Below, piece by piece: positions 1 through 9,066 of a stretch of 64,000 bases of DNA. The notes under the pieces were generated by a model that was not told the DNA's origin, did no database searches, and saw only the letters and a program-made list of their open reading frames with translations. A program made the position numbers and the translations under genes. The first letter of the stretch is position 1. Every line of letters starts with the position of its first letter. The stretch is from NCBI GenBank assembly GCA_964594365.1, contig CAZQMB010000005.1, positions 22,969-86,968 on the forward strand. Direction: 5' to 3'. The stretch is from CAIUSP01 sp964594365. Lineage in GTDB: Bacteria > Actinomycetota > Thermoleophilia > Solirubrobacterales > 70-9.

Positions 1-1035
1 ATCAAGCCTTCCGAACTCACTCCTCTGGCTCTCCAGCGAGTGCTGAAGGCCTGGAAGGAAGAGATCGGTGCTCCGGACGTGCTCGAGGTGGTGAACGGGT
101 TCGGCGAGACCGGTTCGGCTCTGGTGGACGAGGTCGACTTCGTGCAGTTCACCGGTTCGGACAGGACCGGAAAGAAGGTGATGGCTCAAGCGGCAGAGAA
201 GTTGACTCCCGTCTCGCTCGAACTGGGCGGAAACGACGCGATGATCGTGCTCGACTCAGCCAAACTCGACCGCGCGGTCAACGCCGCCGCATGGGGATCG
301 TTCCTGAATACCGGCCAGGTCTGTATGTCGGTGGAGCGAATCTTCGTGGCCGATGCCCTCTACGACGAGTTCGTCGAGAAGCTGGCCAAGGAGGTGAACG
401 AGCTCCGGCAGGGCGAGGACGATACGGAATACGGCGCCGAGGTGGGCGCTATGACCTTCGCCCCGCAGATCGACATCTGCACCGATCACATCGAGGACGC
501 GAGGAAGAAGGGCGCGCGGATCCTCACCGGTGGAGAGGGACGCGAGGACCGGCCGGGACAATGGCTCAGACCGACCGTGATCGCGGACGCCTCACCGGAG
601 ATGGAGGTCGTCAAGGAAGAGTCGTTCGGACCGGTCGTGGCAGTGATGAAGGTCCGGGACGCGGACGAGGCAGTCGAGCGAGCCAACTCGAGCAGACACG
701 GGCTGACCGGTTACGTCTTCGGCAAGCGGTCAGAGGCCGAAGCAGTCGCGAGACGCCTCGAGGTCGGAGCTGCCTGCGTCAACGACGTCCTGATCAACTT
801 CCTCAATCCCGCCATTCCGATGGGCGGCTGGAAGGACAGCGGTATCGGCTTCCGGCACGGGGCGTTCGGAATCAAGAAGTTCGTGCGCTCGGAATCGCTG
901 GTCGTCAACCGCTTCGGTCAGGGGCCAGGCAGGGACCCGTTCTTCTTCCCTTACACGCCGGAGCGAAGGGCGCTGGTCAACCGGATGTTCCGGTTCTTCA
1001 ATGCTCGGGATCTGCGTCGCAAGCTCGGCAGGTAG
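1..1035 (+). CDS. Aldehyde dehydrogenase, NAD(P)-dependent (5' end outside window)
   Basis: Oxidises an aldehyde to the carboxylate with NAD(P)+. The frame is open from base 1, and the first residues read IKPSELTPLAL, the conserved KPSE cofactor-binding motif found near residue 170-190 of full-length enzymes, so about a third of the protein is missing upstream. ELGGND carries the general-base glutamate and GQVC the nucleophilic cysteine. The late motif EESFGPV and the C-terminal block are intact, and the gene ends in a basic tail. The preferred aldehyde cannot be read from this part; succinate semialdehyde or a fatty aldehyde are both possible. It ends 27 bases before the convergent metE. Confidence 0.93.
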   Translation: MKPSELTPLALQRVLKAWKEEIGAPDVLEVVNGFGETGSALVDEVDFVQFTGSDRTGKKVMAQAAEKLTPVSLELGGNDAMIVLDSAKLDRAVNAAAWGSFLNTGQVCMSVERIFVADALYDEFVEKLAKEVNELRQGEDDTEYGAEVGAMTFAPQIDICTDHIEDARKKGARILTGGEGREDRPGQWLRPTVIADASPEMEVVKEESFGPVVAVMKVRDADEAVERANSSRHGLTGYVFGKRSEAEAVARRLEVGAACVNDVLINFLNPAIPMGGWKDSGIGFRHGAFGIKKFVRSESLVVNRFGQGPGRDPFFFPYTPERRALVNRMFRFFNARDLRRKLGR

Positions 1036-1062
1036 TCAGCTCTAACCGAGGGCGGGAGAAGC

Positions 1063-3381
1063 TCAGGAAGCCGCGCGCTCGCGCACCAGCTTTGCTGCCT
1101 CGACCATGTTGCGGAGCGCCTCTTCGGTCTCCGGCCAGGCGCGGGTCTTGAGCCCGCAGTCTGGATTGACCCAGACCTGATCGGCGGTGAGGACCTCGGC
1201 AGCCGCTTCGAGCAGTTCGGACATCTCCTCGACCGATGGAACCCGCGGAGAGTGGATGTCGTAGACGCCGGGGCCGATCTCCTGTGCATAGCCCTGCTTC
1301 TCCCAGTCACCGAGGAGCTCCATGCGAGAACGGGCCGCCTCGATCAGCAACACATCCGCGTCCATCGCCTGGATGTGATCCATGATGTCGCCGAAGTCCG
1401 AGTAACACATGTGGGTCTGGATCTGGATCGCGTCCTCGACGCCGGAGGTCGAGATGCGGAAACACTCGACTGCCCAGTCGAGATACTCGGCCCAGTTCTC
1501 GCGCCGGAGAGGCAAACCCTCGCGAATCGCCGGTTCGTCGACCTGCACGATTCCTGCTCCGGCCGCGACCAGATCGTGGACCTCGTCCCTGACCGCCAGA
1601 GCCAACTGCCTACAGGTGTCGGAGCGAGGCTGATCGTCACGGACGAAAGACCATTGGAGCATCGTCACCGGACCCGTGAGCATGCCCTTGACCGGAAGCT
1701 CAGTCAGCGACTGCGCATAGAGGTGCCACTCGACGGTCATGGATGAGGGCCGACTGACATCACCGAAGATGATCGGAGGACGCACGCAACGGGACCCGTA
1801 GGACTGGACCCATGCGTTCTGGGTGAACGCGTAGCCCATCATCTGCTCCCCGAAGTACTGGACCATGTCGTTCCTCTCGGGCTCCCCGTGGACTAGGACA
1901 TCGAGACCGACCTCTTCCTGGAACGAGATGACCTTCTGGATCTCGGACTCCATCCGCTCCTTGTAGGCGGGGAAATCGATCTTGCCCTCCCTCAGTTCGG
2001 CGCGGGCGGTCCGGATCTCGGTCGTCTGTGGATACGAGCCGATGGTGGTGGACGGATAGAGAGGCAGGCCGAGTCGCTCGCGCTGAGCCTTCTGGCGTTC
2101 CGTGAAGTCGCTGTCGCGACGCGCGTCATCCTCGGTCAAGGCCTCGACCCGGGAGCGAACCTCGGGGTTGCGTGTCCGGTGTGAGTTGCGCCGGCTCTCG
2201 AGAGCGCGATCGTTGGCATCCAACTCAGAGGCAATCGCTTCGCGCCCCTCGGCCAGGCCCTTTGCGAGCGTTGCCACCTCGCCCACCTTCTGCACCGCAA
2301 AGGACATCCAGGAGCGGAGCTCGTCGTCGAGATCCTCGTCGCCCCCGGTCGGCTCGGCATCGAGATCCATTGGGGAGTGCAGGAGAGAGCAGGAGGTAGA
2401 GACCACCAACTGGCCGACCCGACTGGCGAGACCAGCCACGAGGTCGAGGCTGTGCTCGAGGTCGCAGATCCAGACGTTCCGACCGTCGACGATGCCCGCG
2501 AACAGCCACTTGTCCTCGAGACCGCCCTGATCCGCGATCAACTCGACGTTGTGGCGTCCCCGATGGAGGTCGAGGCCGATTCCCTCGACCGGAAGGTCGC
2601 GCAGGACCCCATAGGCGTCACCGACGTGATCGAAGTAGGTCTTGACGATGATCCGAGGACGCTCGTGGACCTTCGCCAACTCCTCGTAGGCGAGGCGCAG
2701 TGCATCGAGTTCCTTCTCGGTCCTGTCCTCGACGAAGCACGGCTCGTCGAGTTGGACCCAGGTCGCGCCCTGCTCGGCCAGCTTCTCGAGGGCCTCTCCG
2801 TAGACCTCGACCAACCCTTCGAGCAGATCGAGGGGGTCGAAATCACCCGACACACCGTCGGCAGGCTTCGAGAGGAGGAGCAGGCTGACCGGGCCGATCA
2901 GCACGGGGACGGTATCGATGCCGAGCTCGGACATCGCCTCCGCGTGCTCGTCGAACGGTTTGGTCGAGGAGAGCGAGAACTCCGTCGTCGGTCCCAGCTC
3001 GGGGACGATGTAGTGGTAGTTGGTGTCGAACCACTTGGTCATCTCCATCGCTGTGACATCGACGCCATCGGCCTGCCTGCCTCGCGCCATCGCGAAGTAA
3101 TCCTCGAGGCCGATGTCTCCACCCTGCCAGCCATAGCGCTCGGGAATCGCACCGACCAGCGCGATCGTGTCCAGCACCTGGTCGTAGAAGGAGAAATCGT
3201 TGGACGGGATCAGATCGATGCCGGCATCGCTCATCCGCTTCCAGTTGGCGATACGGATCTCGCGCGCGACCTGCTGCAGATCAGCCTCACTACTCTCTCC
3301 CCGCCAGAAGGACTCGGTGGCGAACTTAAGCTCGCGAGCGGGACCGATACGCGGGAACCCTGAGACGTTGGAAAGTGCCAT
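1063..3381 (-). CDS. metE: Cobalamin-independent methionine synthase MetE
   Basis: Transfers a methyl group from 5-methyltetrahydropteroyl-tri-L-glutamate to homocysteine in the last step of methionine synthesis, in the cytosol. At 772 residues it has the usual two-barrel length. The N-terminal barrel begins with SGFPRIGPARELK. The C-terminal catalytic barrel has the zinc ligands His and Cys in THMCYSD and Cys in PDCGLKTR, plus the conserved HGEPERNDMVQYFGEQ block. The start ATG is 36 bases after the stop of the glycosyltransferase gene, so the two may be co-transcribed. That space is too short for a cobalamin or SAM riboswitch. Confidence 0.98.
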   Translation of the reverse strand: MALSNVSGFPRIGPARELKFATESFWRGESSEADLQQVAREIRIANWKRMSDAGIDLIPSNDFSFYDQVLDTIALVGAIPERYGWQGGDIGLEDYFAMARGRQADGVDVTAMEMTKWFDTNYHYIVPELGPTTEFSLSSTKPFDEHAEAMSELGIDTVPVLIGPVSLLLLSKPADGVSGDFDPLDLLEGLVEVYGEALEKLAEQGATWVQLDEPCFVEDRTEKELDALRLAYEELAKVHERPRIIVKTYFDHVGDAYGVLRDLPVEGIGLDLHRGRHNVELIADQGGLEDKWLFAGIVDGRNVWICDLEHSLDLVAGLASRVGQLVVSTSCSLLHSPMDLDAEPTGGDEDLDDELRSWMSFAVQKVGEVATLAKGLAEGREAIASELDANDRALESRRNSHRTRNPEVRSRVEALTEDDARRDSDFTERQKAQRERLGLPLYPSTTIGSYPQTTEIRTARAELREGKIDFPAYKERMESEIQKVISFQEEVGLDVLVHGEPERNDMVQYFGEQMMGYAFTQNAWVQSYGSRCVRPPIIFGDVSRPSSMTVEWHLYAQSLTELPVKGMLTGPVTMLQWSFVRDDQPRSDTCRQLALAVRDEVHDLVAAGAGIVQVDEPAIREGLPLRRENWAEYLDWAVECFRISTSGVEDAIQIQTHMCYSDFGDIMDHIQAMDADVLLIEAARSRMELLGDWEKQGYAQEIGPGVYDIHSPRVPSVEEMSELLEAAAEVLTADQVWVNPDCGLKTRAWPETEEALRNMVEAAKLVRERAAS

Positions 3382-3417
3382 ACGGCGACTGACCTTAGCG
3401 AGTGAGCCGCGAAGACC

Positions 3418-5757
3418 TCATCCCGCTGAAGCCTGATCAGGCACGGGATCACGCCGCCCGGCCCGAGGCTGGAGCCTGACCGGAGCTGCCTGAAGGGCGC
3501 GGAGGCGCATGTCAGACCAGCTCACCCCCTCCCTGACCAGCGAGGGGACACCGAGCACCGCGGCGGTGGCAACCTCCACGGCCTGGAGGATGACTCCATA
3601 GGCAAGGGCGGTGGCGGGGTCTACCCCGAAGCCCGCACTGAGCACGCTCACCACGGCGAGCTGGAAGACACCGATGTTCGAGGGGGTCACCGGCACGACG
3701 GCGGTCACATTGACCGCGAAGAGCACTGCGGCAGCGGCGCCTATCCCGACCGCGCCATCCAGACCGTTGATGCCGAGGGCGGCGAACAGCGCCCAGCAGG
3801 CCCCGAGCTGAAGACCCCAAGCGCCGAGCTGGAACGCGGTTGCGCCCAGCCCCTGCTTGGGGTGACGGAACACGCTCAGACCGCTTCGGACCTCGTTCAG
3901 GGCGCGGCGCACGGCTCTCGCCAGCCGGGCGATCCTGCCCTCGCCGTTCGGGCGGATCAAGATCGGGGCCACCAGGACCGCGATCAAGAGCAGGACCGGA
4001 GCCATGCTGTAGATGAAGATCCGCTCGGTGCTCGACTGGAAGAGATCGCTGGTGCTGACGATCACCACCCCCAGCATCACCAGGGCGAAGAGGTTCATTG
4101 CGGTTTGTGACACCAGCGTTCCCACGATCACAGCGAAGGTCTCCCTCATACGGCCCACCCGACGCGAGAGCACCATCGCTCTGGCCGGCTCTCCGAGCCG
4201 AGCGGGCAAGGTCGCCGACATGAAGACCCCGATCATCGTGGCCGAGGCAACGTCGCGCCGCCTCACCGGCGATCCGGGCAGGGCCGACCTGACCACGATC
4301 AACCAGGATGCGGCTCGCAGGAAGAGCGAGGCGATCATCAATGCGCAAGCGAGAAGCACCCACGAGATATCCGAGCCGATCACGCTGGCTGCCACATCGT
4401 GCAGCCCGACCTTCTTCGCTGCGAGCACGGTCAATCCCACCCCGAGTACTCCGACGACACCGAGGGCCGTCTTCCGCAACAGACGTGCCCCGCGGCCGGT
4501 ATCGGGGATCGGATCCAGCGACGGCATGCGCTTCGGAGGGGAAGGAGTGGAGCCGTCGATCGGGATCAGTCCGGCGCGACGGGCGATCGCCTCCGGCCGA
4601 CTGACCGGAGGGCGGGCGGGAACGAGAGCCGACTCGTAGACCTCCATGACCTCGTCGGCGATCCTCGGCCATGCGTACCGCTCGGCGCTCTTGCGGGCCG
4701 CCCTGCCCATCGACGCGATCCGCTCCGGCTCGTGCCAGAGATCCCTCAATACCTCTGCGAGTCGCTGTGGATCGGCCGGGGGGACGAGCACCCCGTCGAG
4801 CCCATCGGTGACCACGTCCGAGTAGCCGGCGATGTTCGACGCGACCACCGGGGTCCCTGCGGCGAAAGCCTCGGTCAGGACCATCCCGAAGCTCTCTCCC
4901 GACAGCGATGGGGCACAGAGCAGATCTGCCTCACCGAGGTGTCGCCAGAGTTCCTCATCGGAGACCCGACCGGGAGTATCTATTCGCGACGCGGCCTCCG
5001 GATCGGCCAGCAGCCTCTCCACCTCCTCGCGCGTGGCGCCGACCACGGTCAACCTCGCAGGGACCTGCTCGATCAGGGCCGCGAAAGCGGTCAGAAGGAC
5101 CCCGAGGCCCTTGCGCTCCTCGGCTCGGCCGAGGAAGAGCAGGTTCAATTCGCTCGAAGCCGGGGGGCGATCGAGCGGCAAGGGCGCGGCAGCGAGATCG
5201 ACACCGTTGGGCACGATCGAGTACTCCCCGCCGAACCAGCGCTTGCCGGTCCAGGCTGCGGCCTCGGATACCGCGATCCTGCGGGTCAGTTGGTTGAACA
5301 GGCGCCGTGCACCCAGGCCGTTGGCGATGTAGTTGGGCAACGGTTTGGTCGAGTAGGCATGGAAGGTCCCGACGATCGGGGCGCCTCTGAAGGTGTTTGC
5401 GTCCCAAGCGACCAATGGTGCGGCTGGCTCGTGGACGTGCACGACATCGAACTCGCCAGCCTCGAGCTCCCGGCGCAACCTGAGGACGTTGTCGGGGAAG
5501 ATGCCGAGGTTCGAGACCGCTCCATTGGCTCCGACCGGGATCGTCCTCCCCAGTGGAACGAGGAAATCCGGTTCGTCGACCTCGGCCGGCATCCGGTTCC
5601 GGTGCAGCACCCGGGTGATCCGGTCATGAGGGTCCGAAGGCGCGAGGACACGCACGAAGTGATCGCGCGAAGCGAGTTCGCGGGCGAGAGCCTCGACGTG
5701 ACGATTGACCCCTCCCCTGTAGGTCCAGGAGTACGGCGATACCAATGCGATGCGCAC
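3418..5757 (-). CDS. GT4 glycosyltransferase fused to a flippase-like (UPF0104/LPG_synthase_TM) membrane domain
   Basis: A two-part membrane protein of about 779 residues. Residues 1 to about 375 form a GT-B family 4 glycosyltransferase: RIALVSPYSW and the RGGVNRHV loop at the N-terminus, and SGESFGMVLTEAF, which holds the EX7E sugar-nucleotide motif. A proline-rich linker follows. About 320 residues with 7-8 hydrophobic segments then resemble the lysylphosphatidylglycerol synthase transmembrane (AglD/YbhN-like) family. It probably glycosylates a lipid or polymer at the membrane; the acceptor is unknown. The frame stays open upstream to 5835, but homologous sequence begins at VRIALVS, so I chose the GTG at 5757, which also clears the divergent gene at 5822. 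Confidence 0.85.
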   Translation of the reverse strand: MRIALVSPYSWTYRGGVNRHVEALARELASRDHFVRVLAPSDPHDRITRVLHRNRMPAEVDEPDFLVPLGRTIPVGANGAVSNLGIFPDNVLRLRRELEAGEFDVVHVHEPAAPLVAWDANTFRGAPIVGTFHAYSTKPLPNYIANGLGARRLFNQLTRRIAVSEAAAWTGKRWFGGEYSIVPNGVDLAAAPLPLDRPPASSELNLLFLGRAEERKGLGVLLTAFAALIEQVPARLTVVGATREEVERLLADPEAASRIDTPGRVSDEELWRHLGEADLLCAPSLSGESFGMVLTEAFAAGTPVVASNIAGYSDVVTDGLDGVLVPPADPQRLAEVLRDLWHEPERIASMGRAARKSAERYAWPRIADEVMEVYESALVPARPPVSRPEAIARRAGLIPIDGSTPSPPKRMPSLDPIPDTGRGARLLRKTALGVVGVLGVGLTVLAAKKVGLHDVAASVIGSDISWVLLACALMIASLFLRAASWLIVVRSALPGSPVRRRDVASATMIGVFMSATLPARLGEPARAMVLSRRVGRMRETFAVIVGTLVSQTAMNLFALVMLGVVIVSTSDLFQSSTERIFIYSMAPVLLLIAVLVAPILIRPNGEGRIARLARAVRRALNEVRSGLSVFRHPKQGLGATAFQLGAWGLQLGACWALFAALGINGLDGAVGIGAAAAVLFAVNVTAVVPVTPSNIGVFQLAVVSVLSAGFGVDPATALAYGVILQAVEVATAAVLGVPSLVREGVSWSDMRLRALQAAPVRLQPRAGRRDPVPDQASAG

Positions 5758-5807
5758 GAACACAGCGTATCGGTCCTGCTGACCGCCGAAGGACACCTTG
5801 CGCCCAC

Positions 5808-5813
5808 TAACCT
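5808..5813 (+). promoter_or_regulatory. TANNNT -10 element (TAACCT) for the ChdC-like gene
   Basis: TAACCT ends 8 nt before the ATG at 5822 and there is no Shine-Dalgarno sequence between them. This fits a leaderless or near-leaderless transcript. The divergent GTG at 5757 lies 64 bases away. Confidence 0.55.
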
Positions 5814-5821
5814 GAGTTGCC

Positions 5822-6526
5822 ATGGCGGTTGGCACCTACGCGAAATTCACCTTCTTCAAGATCGATCCGGCCTGGCGTCGCCTGCCCGAGGAGGACCGGG
5901 TGCGGGACAAGGAGGAGTTCCTCGCCGCCTGCGAGGACTTCGCGCAGGACCACTCCCTGCGGGCCTACTCGACCATCGGCACCCGCGGTGACACCGACCT
6001 GATGCTGCTCAGCCAGAGCCGGGTGCTGGAAGACATCCACACCTTCCATGTCGTGCTCGGTCAGAGCGGGCTGGCCAAGTGGGCGGATATCCCCTACTCG
6101 TACCTAGCGATGACCAAGGTCTCCGAGTACTCGGAGGAGTTGGCGCGTCACGAGATCTGCGTCTCGAACCGCAAGTACCTCTTCGTCTACCCGTTCGAGA
6201 AGCAGCGGGAGTGGTACACGCTCCCGCTCGAAGAGCGCAGGAGGATCATGCAGGGCCACATCGATACCGGCCGGAAGTACCCACATATCTCGATCAACAC
6301 CGCCTACTCGTTCGGACTCGACGATCAGGAGTTCGTGGTCAGCTTCGAAGGCGACGAGCCGGACGAGTTCCTCGAACTGGTGCAGGAACTCAGGGGGACC
6401 GAGTCGAGCGCCTACACGCTGCGGGACACACCGATCTTCACCTGCGTGTCGATGTCGGCCGCCAGAGCGGTCGATGCCCTCGACGGAACCGCCGCCACCG
6501 CTGTCGCCTCCAGACAGAGCGACTGA
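5822..6526 (+). CDS. Chlorite dismutase-family protein, probable coproheme decarboxylase (ChdC/HemQ)
   Basis: In Gram-positive bacteria this family decarboxylates coproheme III to heme b, the last step of the coproporphyrin-dependent heme pathway. The 234 residues match the family length. The block VYPFEKQREWY contains the tyrosine that acts in ChdC (YPM in Firmicutes). The following MQGHIDTGRKY carries the expected proximal heme histidine. The middle FGLDDQEFVVSFE and the end DTPIFTCV fit the ferredoxin-like beta-barrel fold. It lies next to iron-sulfur and ferredoxin-reductase genes, which supports an iron/heme role. A true chlorite dismutase is less likely because the ChdC tyrosine is present. 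Confidence 0.88.
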   Translation: MAVGTYAKFTFFKIDPAWRRLPEEDRVRDKEEFLAACEDFAQDHSLRAYSTIGTRGDTDLMLLSQSRVLEDIHTFHVVLGQSGLAKWADIPYSYLAMTKVSEYSEELARHEICVSNRKYLFVYPFEKQREWYTLPLEERRRIMQGHIDTGRKYPHISINTAYSFGLDDQEFVVSFEGDEPDEFLELVQELRGTESSAYTLRDTPIFTCVSMSAARAVDALDGTAATAVASRQSD

Positions 6527-6567
6527 CCACCCTCTGACTCCCATCGCCTAGGCTGCTGACTCCTCAG

Positions 6568-7974
6568 ATGAACGAGACCCGAACAGGAAGCCCCGACAGC
6601 CCGGCCCGGATAGCGATCATCGGTTCAGGACCGGCTGGCTTCTATACGGCCGAACACCTGCTGAAGAGCGAGGACCCCGCCTGTGAGATCGACCTGTTCG
6701 ATCGTCTCCCTACCCCGTATGGACTCGTGAGGGCCGGGGTGGCTCCCGATCACCCCAAGATCAAGTCGGTGACCAGGGTCTACGAGCGCACCGCCGCCCG
6801 AGAGGGCTTCCGTTACTTCGGCGGCGTCGAGATCGGGAAGGACTTGACCGTCGAGGAACTCCGGCAGAGGTATCACGCGATCGTCCTTGCGTACGGATCG
6901 TCGACAGACCGCAAACTGGGCATCCCCGGGGAGGATCTGCCCGGGAGCCATGCCGCCACCGAGTTCGTCAACTGGTACAACGCCCACCCGGACTTCGCCG
7001 ATCGCGAATTCGACCTGTCCGCCAAACGCGCGGTCGTGATCGGCAACGGGAACGTCGCGGCCGACGTCGCCCGGATGCTGGCCCTGACAGGTGAGGAGTT
7101 GGCGCAGACCGATACCGCAGACCACGCGATCGAAGCCCTGCCCTCCAGCGGAATCGAGGAGATCGTCGTGCTCGGTCGCAGGGGTCCGGCTCAGGCTGCC
7201 TTCACCAACCCGGAGCTGCGTGAGTTGAGCGAGATGCTCGAAGCCGATCTGATCATCGACCCCGGCGAAGCGGAGCTCGATGCCGCCAGCAGGGACTCAC
7301 TCGACTCCGACGACGGAGACCCAACTCGCCGACGCAACGTCGAGATGATCGAGGAGTTCGCGGGCCGCGAGCCCGAAGGAAAGCCCAAGCGGATCGTCCT
7401 CAGGTTCTGCGCATCTCCCATCGAGATCCAGGGAGACGGCAAGGTGGAACGACTGGTGATCGGGAGGAACGAGTTGACCTCCGACGGAGAGCGGATCACG
7501 GCGCGAGACACTGGAGAACGCGAGGAGATCGAGTGCGGTCTGATATTCCGCTCGATCGGTTACCGCGGGGTGCCGATGGAAGGAGTGCCTTTCGACGAGG
7601 ATCGCGGCACCATCTCGAACCTCGAAGGCAGAGTCACCGATCCCGACTCCGGTGAGCAGGTTCCGGGTCTCTACACGGTCGGCTGGATCAAGCGAGGGCC
7701 CTCCGGAGTGATCGGCACCAACAAGAAGGACGCGCAAGAGACAGCGGACAATCTGCTCGCCGACCTCGGCGCCGGCAAGCACCTCGAAGCGGAACTCGCG
7801 GAAGACCGCGAGGCGACGCCCGCCTTACTGGCCGAGCGCAAGCCGGACGCCGTCGCCTTCGAGGAGTGGGAGAAGATCGACGCAGCCGAGGTCGCCAACG
7901 GGGAACCGCAGGGCCGCCCTCGAGTCAAGTTCACCTCGATCCCAGAGATGCTCGAAGCGGCGAAGGGTCCCTGA
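6568..7974 (+). CDS. fprA: Ferredoxin/adrenodoxin-type NADP+ reductase, FprA family
   Basis: FAD flavoprotein moving electrons between NADP(H) and ferredoxin. The 468 residues match actinobacterial FprA and mitochondrial adrenodoxin reductase. The N-terminal FAD motif is GSGPAGFYTAEHL, followed by TPYGLVRAGVAPDHPK, typical of this family. A second Rossmann motif, GNGNVAADVARM, binds NADPH. The C-terminal GWIKRGPSGVIGTN block, which contacts flavin, is intact. The stop overlaps the next gene by one base (TGATG), so it is coupled to the BolA gene, suggesting a reductant role for iron-sulfur or heme chemistry. TAGGCT at 6549-6554 is a candidate -10 with a leader of only about 7 nt. Confidence 0.95.
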   Translation: MNETRTGSPDSPARIAIIGSGPAGFYTAEHLLKSEDPACEIDLFDRLPTPYGLVRAGVAPDHPKIKSVTRVYERTAAREGFRYFGGVEIGKDLTVEELRQRYHAIVLAYGSSTDRKLGIPGEDLPGSHAATEFVNWYNAHPDFADREFDLSAKRAVVIGNGNVAADVARMLALTGEELAQTDTADHAIEALPSSGIEEIVVLGRRGPAQAAFTNPELRELSEMLEADLIIDPGEAELDAASRDSLDSDDGDPTRRRNVEMIEEFAGREPEGKPKRIVLRFCASPIEIQGDGKVERLVIGRNELTSDGERITARDTGEREEIECGLIFRSIGYRGVPMEGVPFDEDRGTISNLEGRVTDPDSGEQVPGLYTVGWIKRGPSGVIGTNKKDAQETADNLLADLGAGKHLEAELAEDREATPALLAERKPDAVAFEEWEKIDAAEVANGEPQGRPRVKFTSIPEMLEAAKGP

Positions 7975-8213
7975 TGGCGGCAGACCTGACAGAACTCCGG
8001 TCGATGATCGAAGCCGCCCTCCCCGGGGCGAGCGTCCAGGTCCTGGACGAAGGGGGCGGTGACCACCTGCGAGCCGTCGTGGCCGCGCCACAGTTCGACG
8101 GCCTGAGCACCATCGACCAGCACCGCCTCGTCAGGGCCGCCGTTCAGTCGAGGATGGACGACGGGACGATCCACGCGCTCTCGATCACGACCTCACTGCC
8201 CGCCGCCGAATGA
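7974..8213 (+). CDS. BolA family protein
   Basis: Small protein of 79 residues that in other organisms binds CGFS glutaredoxins through a shared [2Fe-2S] cluster and helps iron-sulfur maturation or iron sensing. The class II KH-like fold is visible: an acidic N-terminal helix, the GGGDHLRAVVAAPQF strand pair, DQHRLVRAAVQ as the central helix, and the conserved end TIHALSITT. The ATG overlaps the FprA stop codon by one base, which fixes the start and implies translational coupling. The monothiol glutaredoxin starts 31 bases downstream, so a BolA-Grx pair is encoded here. Confidence 0.9.
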   Translation: MAADLTELRSMIEAALPGASVQVLDEGGGDHLRAVVAAPQFDGLSTIDQHRLVRAAVQSRMDDGTIHALSITTSLPAAE

Positions 8214-8231
8214 CCGAGGTCGGGCTACCCG

Positions 8232-8237
8232 TATAGT
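8232..8237 (+). promoter_or_regulatory. -10 element (TATAGT) for the CGFS glutaredoxin gene
   Basis: TATAGT is followed by exactly 7 nt and then the GTG at 8245. Transcription would start at or next to the start codon, giving a leaderless message independent of the FprA-BolA transcript. Confidence 0.65.
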
Positions 8238-8244
8238 CAGAACC

Positions 8245-8664
8245 GTGAACGAGCCCGGCACCACAGACAACGAGCCCACGGTGACCGAGAAGGTCCGTGA
8301 GTTGATCGCCGAGAACGAGGTGCTCCTGTTCATGAAGGGAACCCCCGAGGCACCGCAGTGCGGATTCTCGATGCGAGTGGTCGGGATCCTCGACCAGCTC
8401 GGTGCCGATTACGCGGCGCTCGATGTACTGCCGGCTCTGGATCCTCTCCGCGAAGCCACCGGTGAGATCGCGGACTGGCGTACCTTCCCGCAGCTTTACG
8501 TGAAGGGAAACCTGGTAGGCGGCTGCGACATCGTCGAGGAGATGTACACCTCAGGGGATCTTGCTGGCCTGCTCGGTGTGGAAGCACCGCCGCCAAATCC
8601 CGATGCTCCCGCGCCGGGCGCCATGCCGCCGGCATCTTCCGGTCCAATCCAGATAGAGGAGTAG
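8245..8664 (+). CDS. Monothiol glutaredoxin, CGFS type (Grx4/GrxD family)
   Basis: Iron-sulfur cluster carrier of the monothiol glutaredoxin family. The signature CGFS lies in MKGTPEAPQCGFSMRV near residue 40. The TFPQLYV cis-proline loop and GGCDIVEEM complete the glutathione/cluster-binding site. At 139 residues it is longer than the usual 105-115; the extra C-terminal part is rich in proline and alanine, ends in acidic residues and is probably disordered. It follows bolA and converges on erpA (stops 10 bases apart), so four genes here serve iron-sulfur assembly. The GTG start is supported by the TATAGT element 7 nt upstream. Confidence 0.93.
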   Translation: MNEPGTTDNEPTVTEKVRELIAENEVLLFMKGTPEAPQCGFSMRVVGILDQLGADYAALDVLPALDPLREATGEIADWRTFPQLYVKGNLVGGCDIVEEMYTSGDLAGLLGVEAPPPNPDAPAPGAMPPASSGPIQIEE

Positions 8665-8673
8665 GGGCTCTCG

Positions 8674-9054
8674 CTAGACGGCTGGAGCGCCCTCGCCGGG
8701 CGCTTCCTCGCGTACCTGGAAAGACGAGCCGCAACCACAGGCCGCAACCACGTTCGGGTTGTTGACCTGGAATCCGGCTCCCTGGAGACCGTCGACCCAG
8801 TCGACTTCGGATCCGAAGACGAACTGCATGCTGGTCTTGTCGACCACCACAGGAACTCCGTCGAATTCGAATCGGTGATCGTCCTCGTCGGCCTGATCGA
8901 AAGCGAGCGCGTACTGGAAGCCCGAGCAACCGCCGCCGCGAACGGCAACGCGGAGGGCACGTCCCTGCTCGCCGTCATCTCCGAGCAGCTCACGGACCTT
9001 CTCCACCGCTGCAGGGGTGAGAGTTACGGGATCGATCTTCGTATCAGTACTCAT
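8674..9054 (-). CDS. erpA: A-type iron-sulfur carrier (ErpA/IscA/SufA family)
   Basis: Scaffold that delivers [2Fe-2S] or [4Fe-4S] clusters to apoproteins. The 126-residue protein has all three ligand cysteines of the HesB family: one in RGGGCSGFQYAL and two in the C-terminal CGCGSSF. VTLTPAAVEKVRELL at the N-terminus is the usual family opening. The C-terminal tail (EEAPGEGAPAV) is longer than in E. coli. It lies 12 bases downstream of the glutaredoxin-like gene on the same strand and is probably co-transcribed with it. The choice between ErpA and IscA/SufA is by similarity only. Confidence 0.93.
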   Translation of the reverse strand: MSTDTKIDPVTLTPAAVEKVRELLGDDGEQGRALRVAVRGGGCSGFQYALAFDQADEDDHRFEFDGVPVVVDKTSMQFVFGSEVDWVDGLQGAGFQVNNPNVVAACGCGSSFQVREEAPGEGAPAV

Positions 9055-9066
9055 CGCCGATGCATT

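Noticed and set aside
2377..3363. Long plus-strand frame inside metE
   Set aside because: It is the complement of metE codons, without a ribosome site or recognisable domain.
3382..3417. Cobalamin or SAM riboswitch before metE
   Set aside because: Only 36 bases separate metE from the preceding gene, too short for a riboswitch.
4399..5991. Long plus-strand frame across the glycosyltransferase gene
   Set aside because: Shadow of the minus-strand glycosyltransferase; its end overlaps the ChdC gene in another frame.
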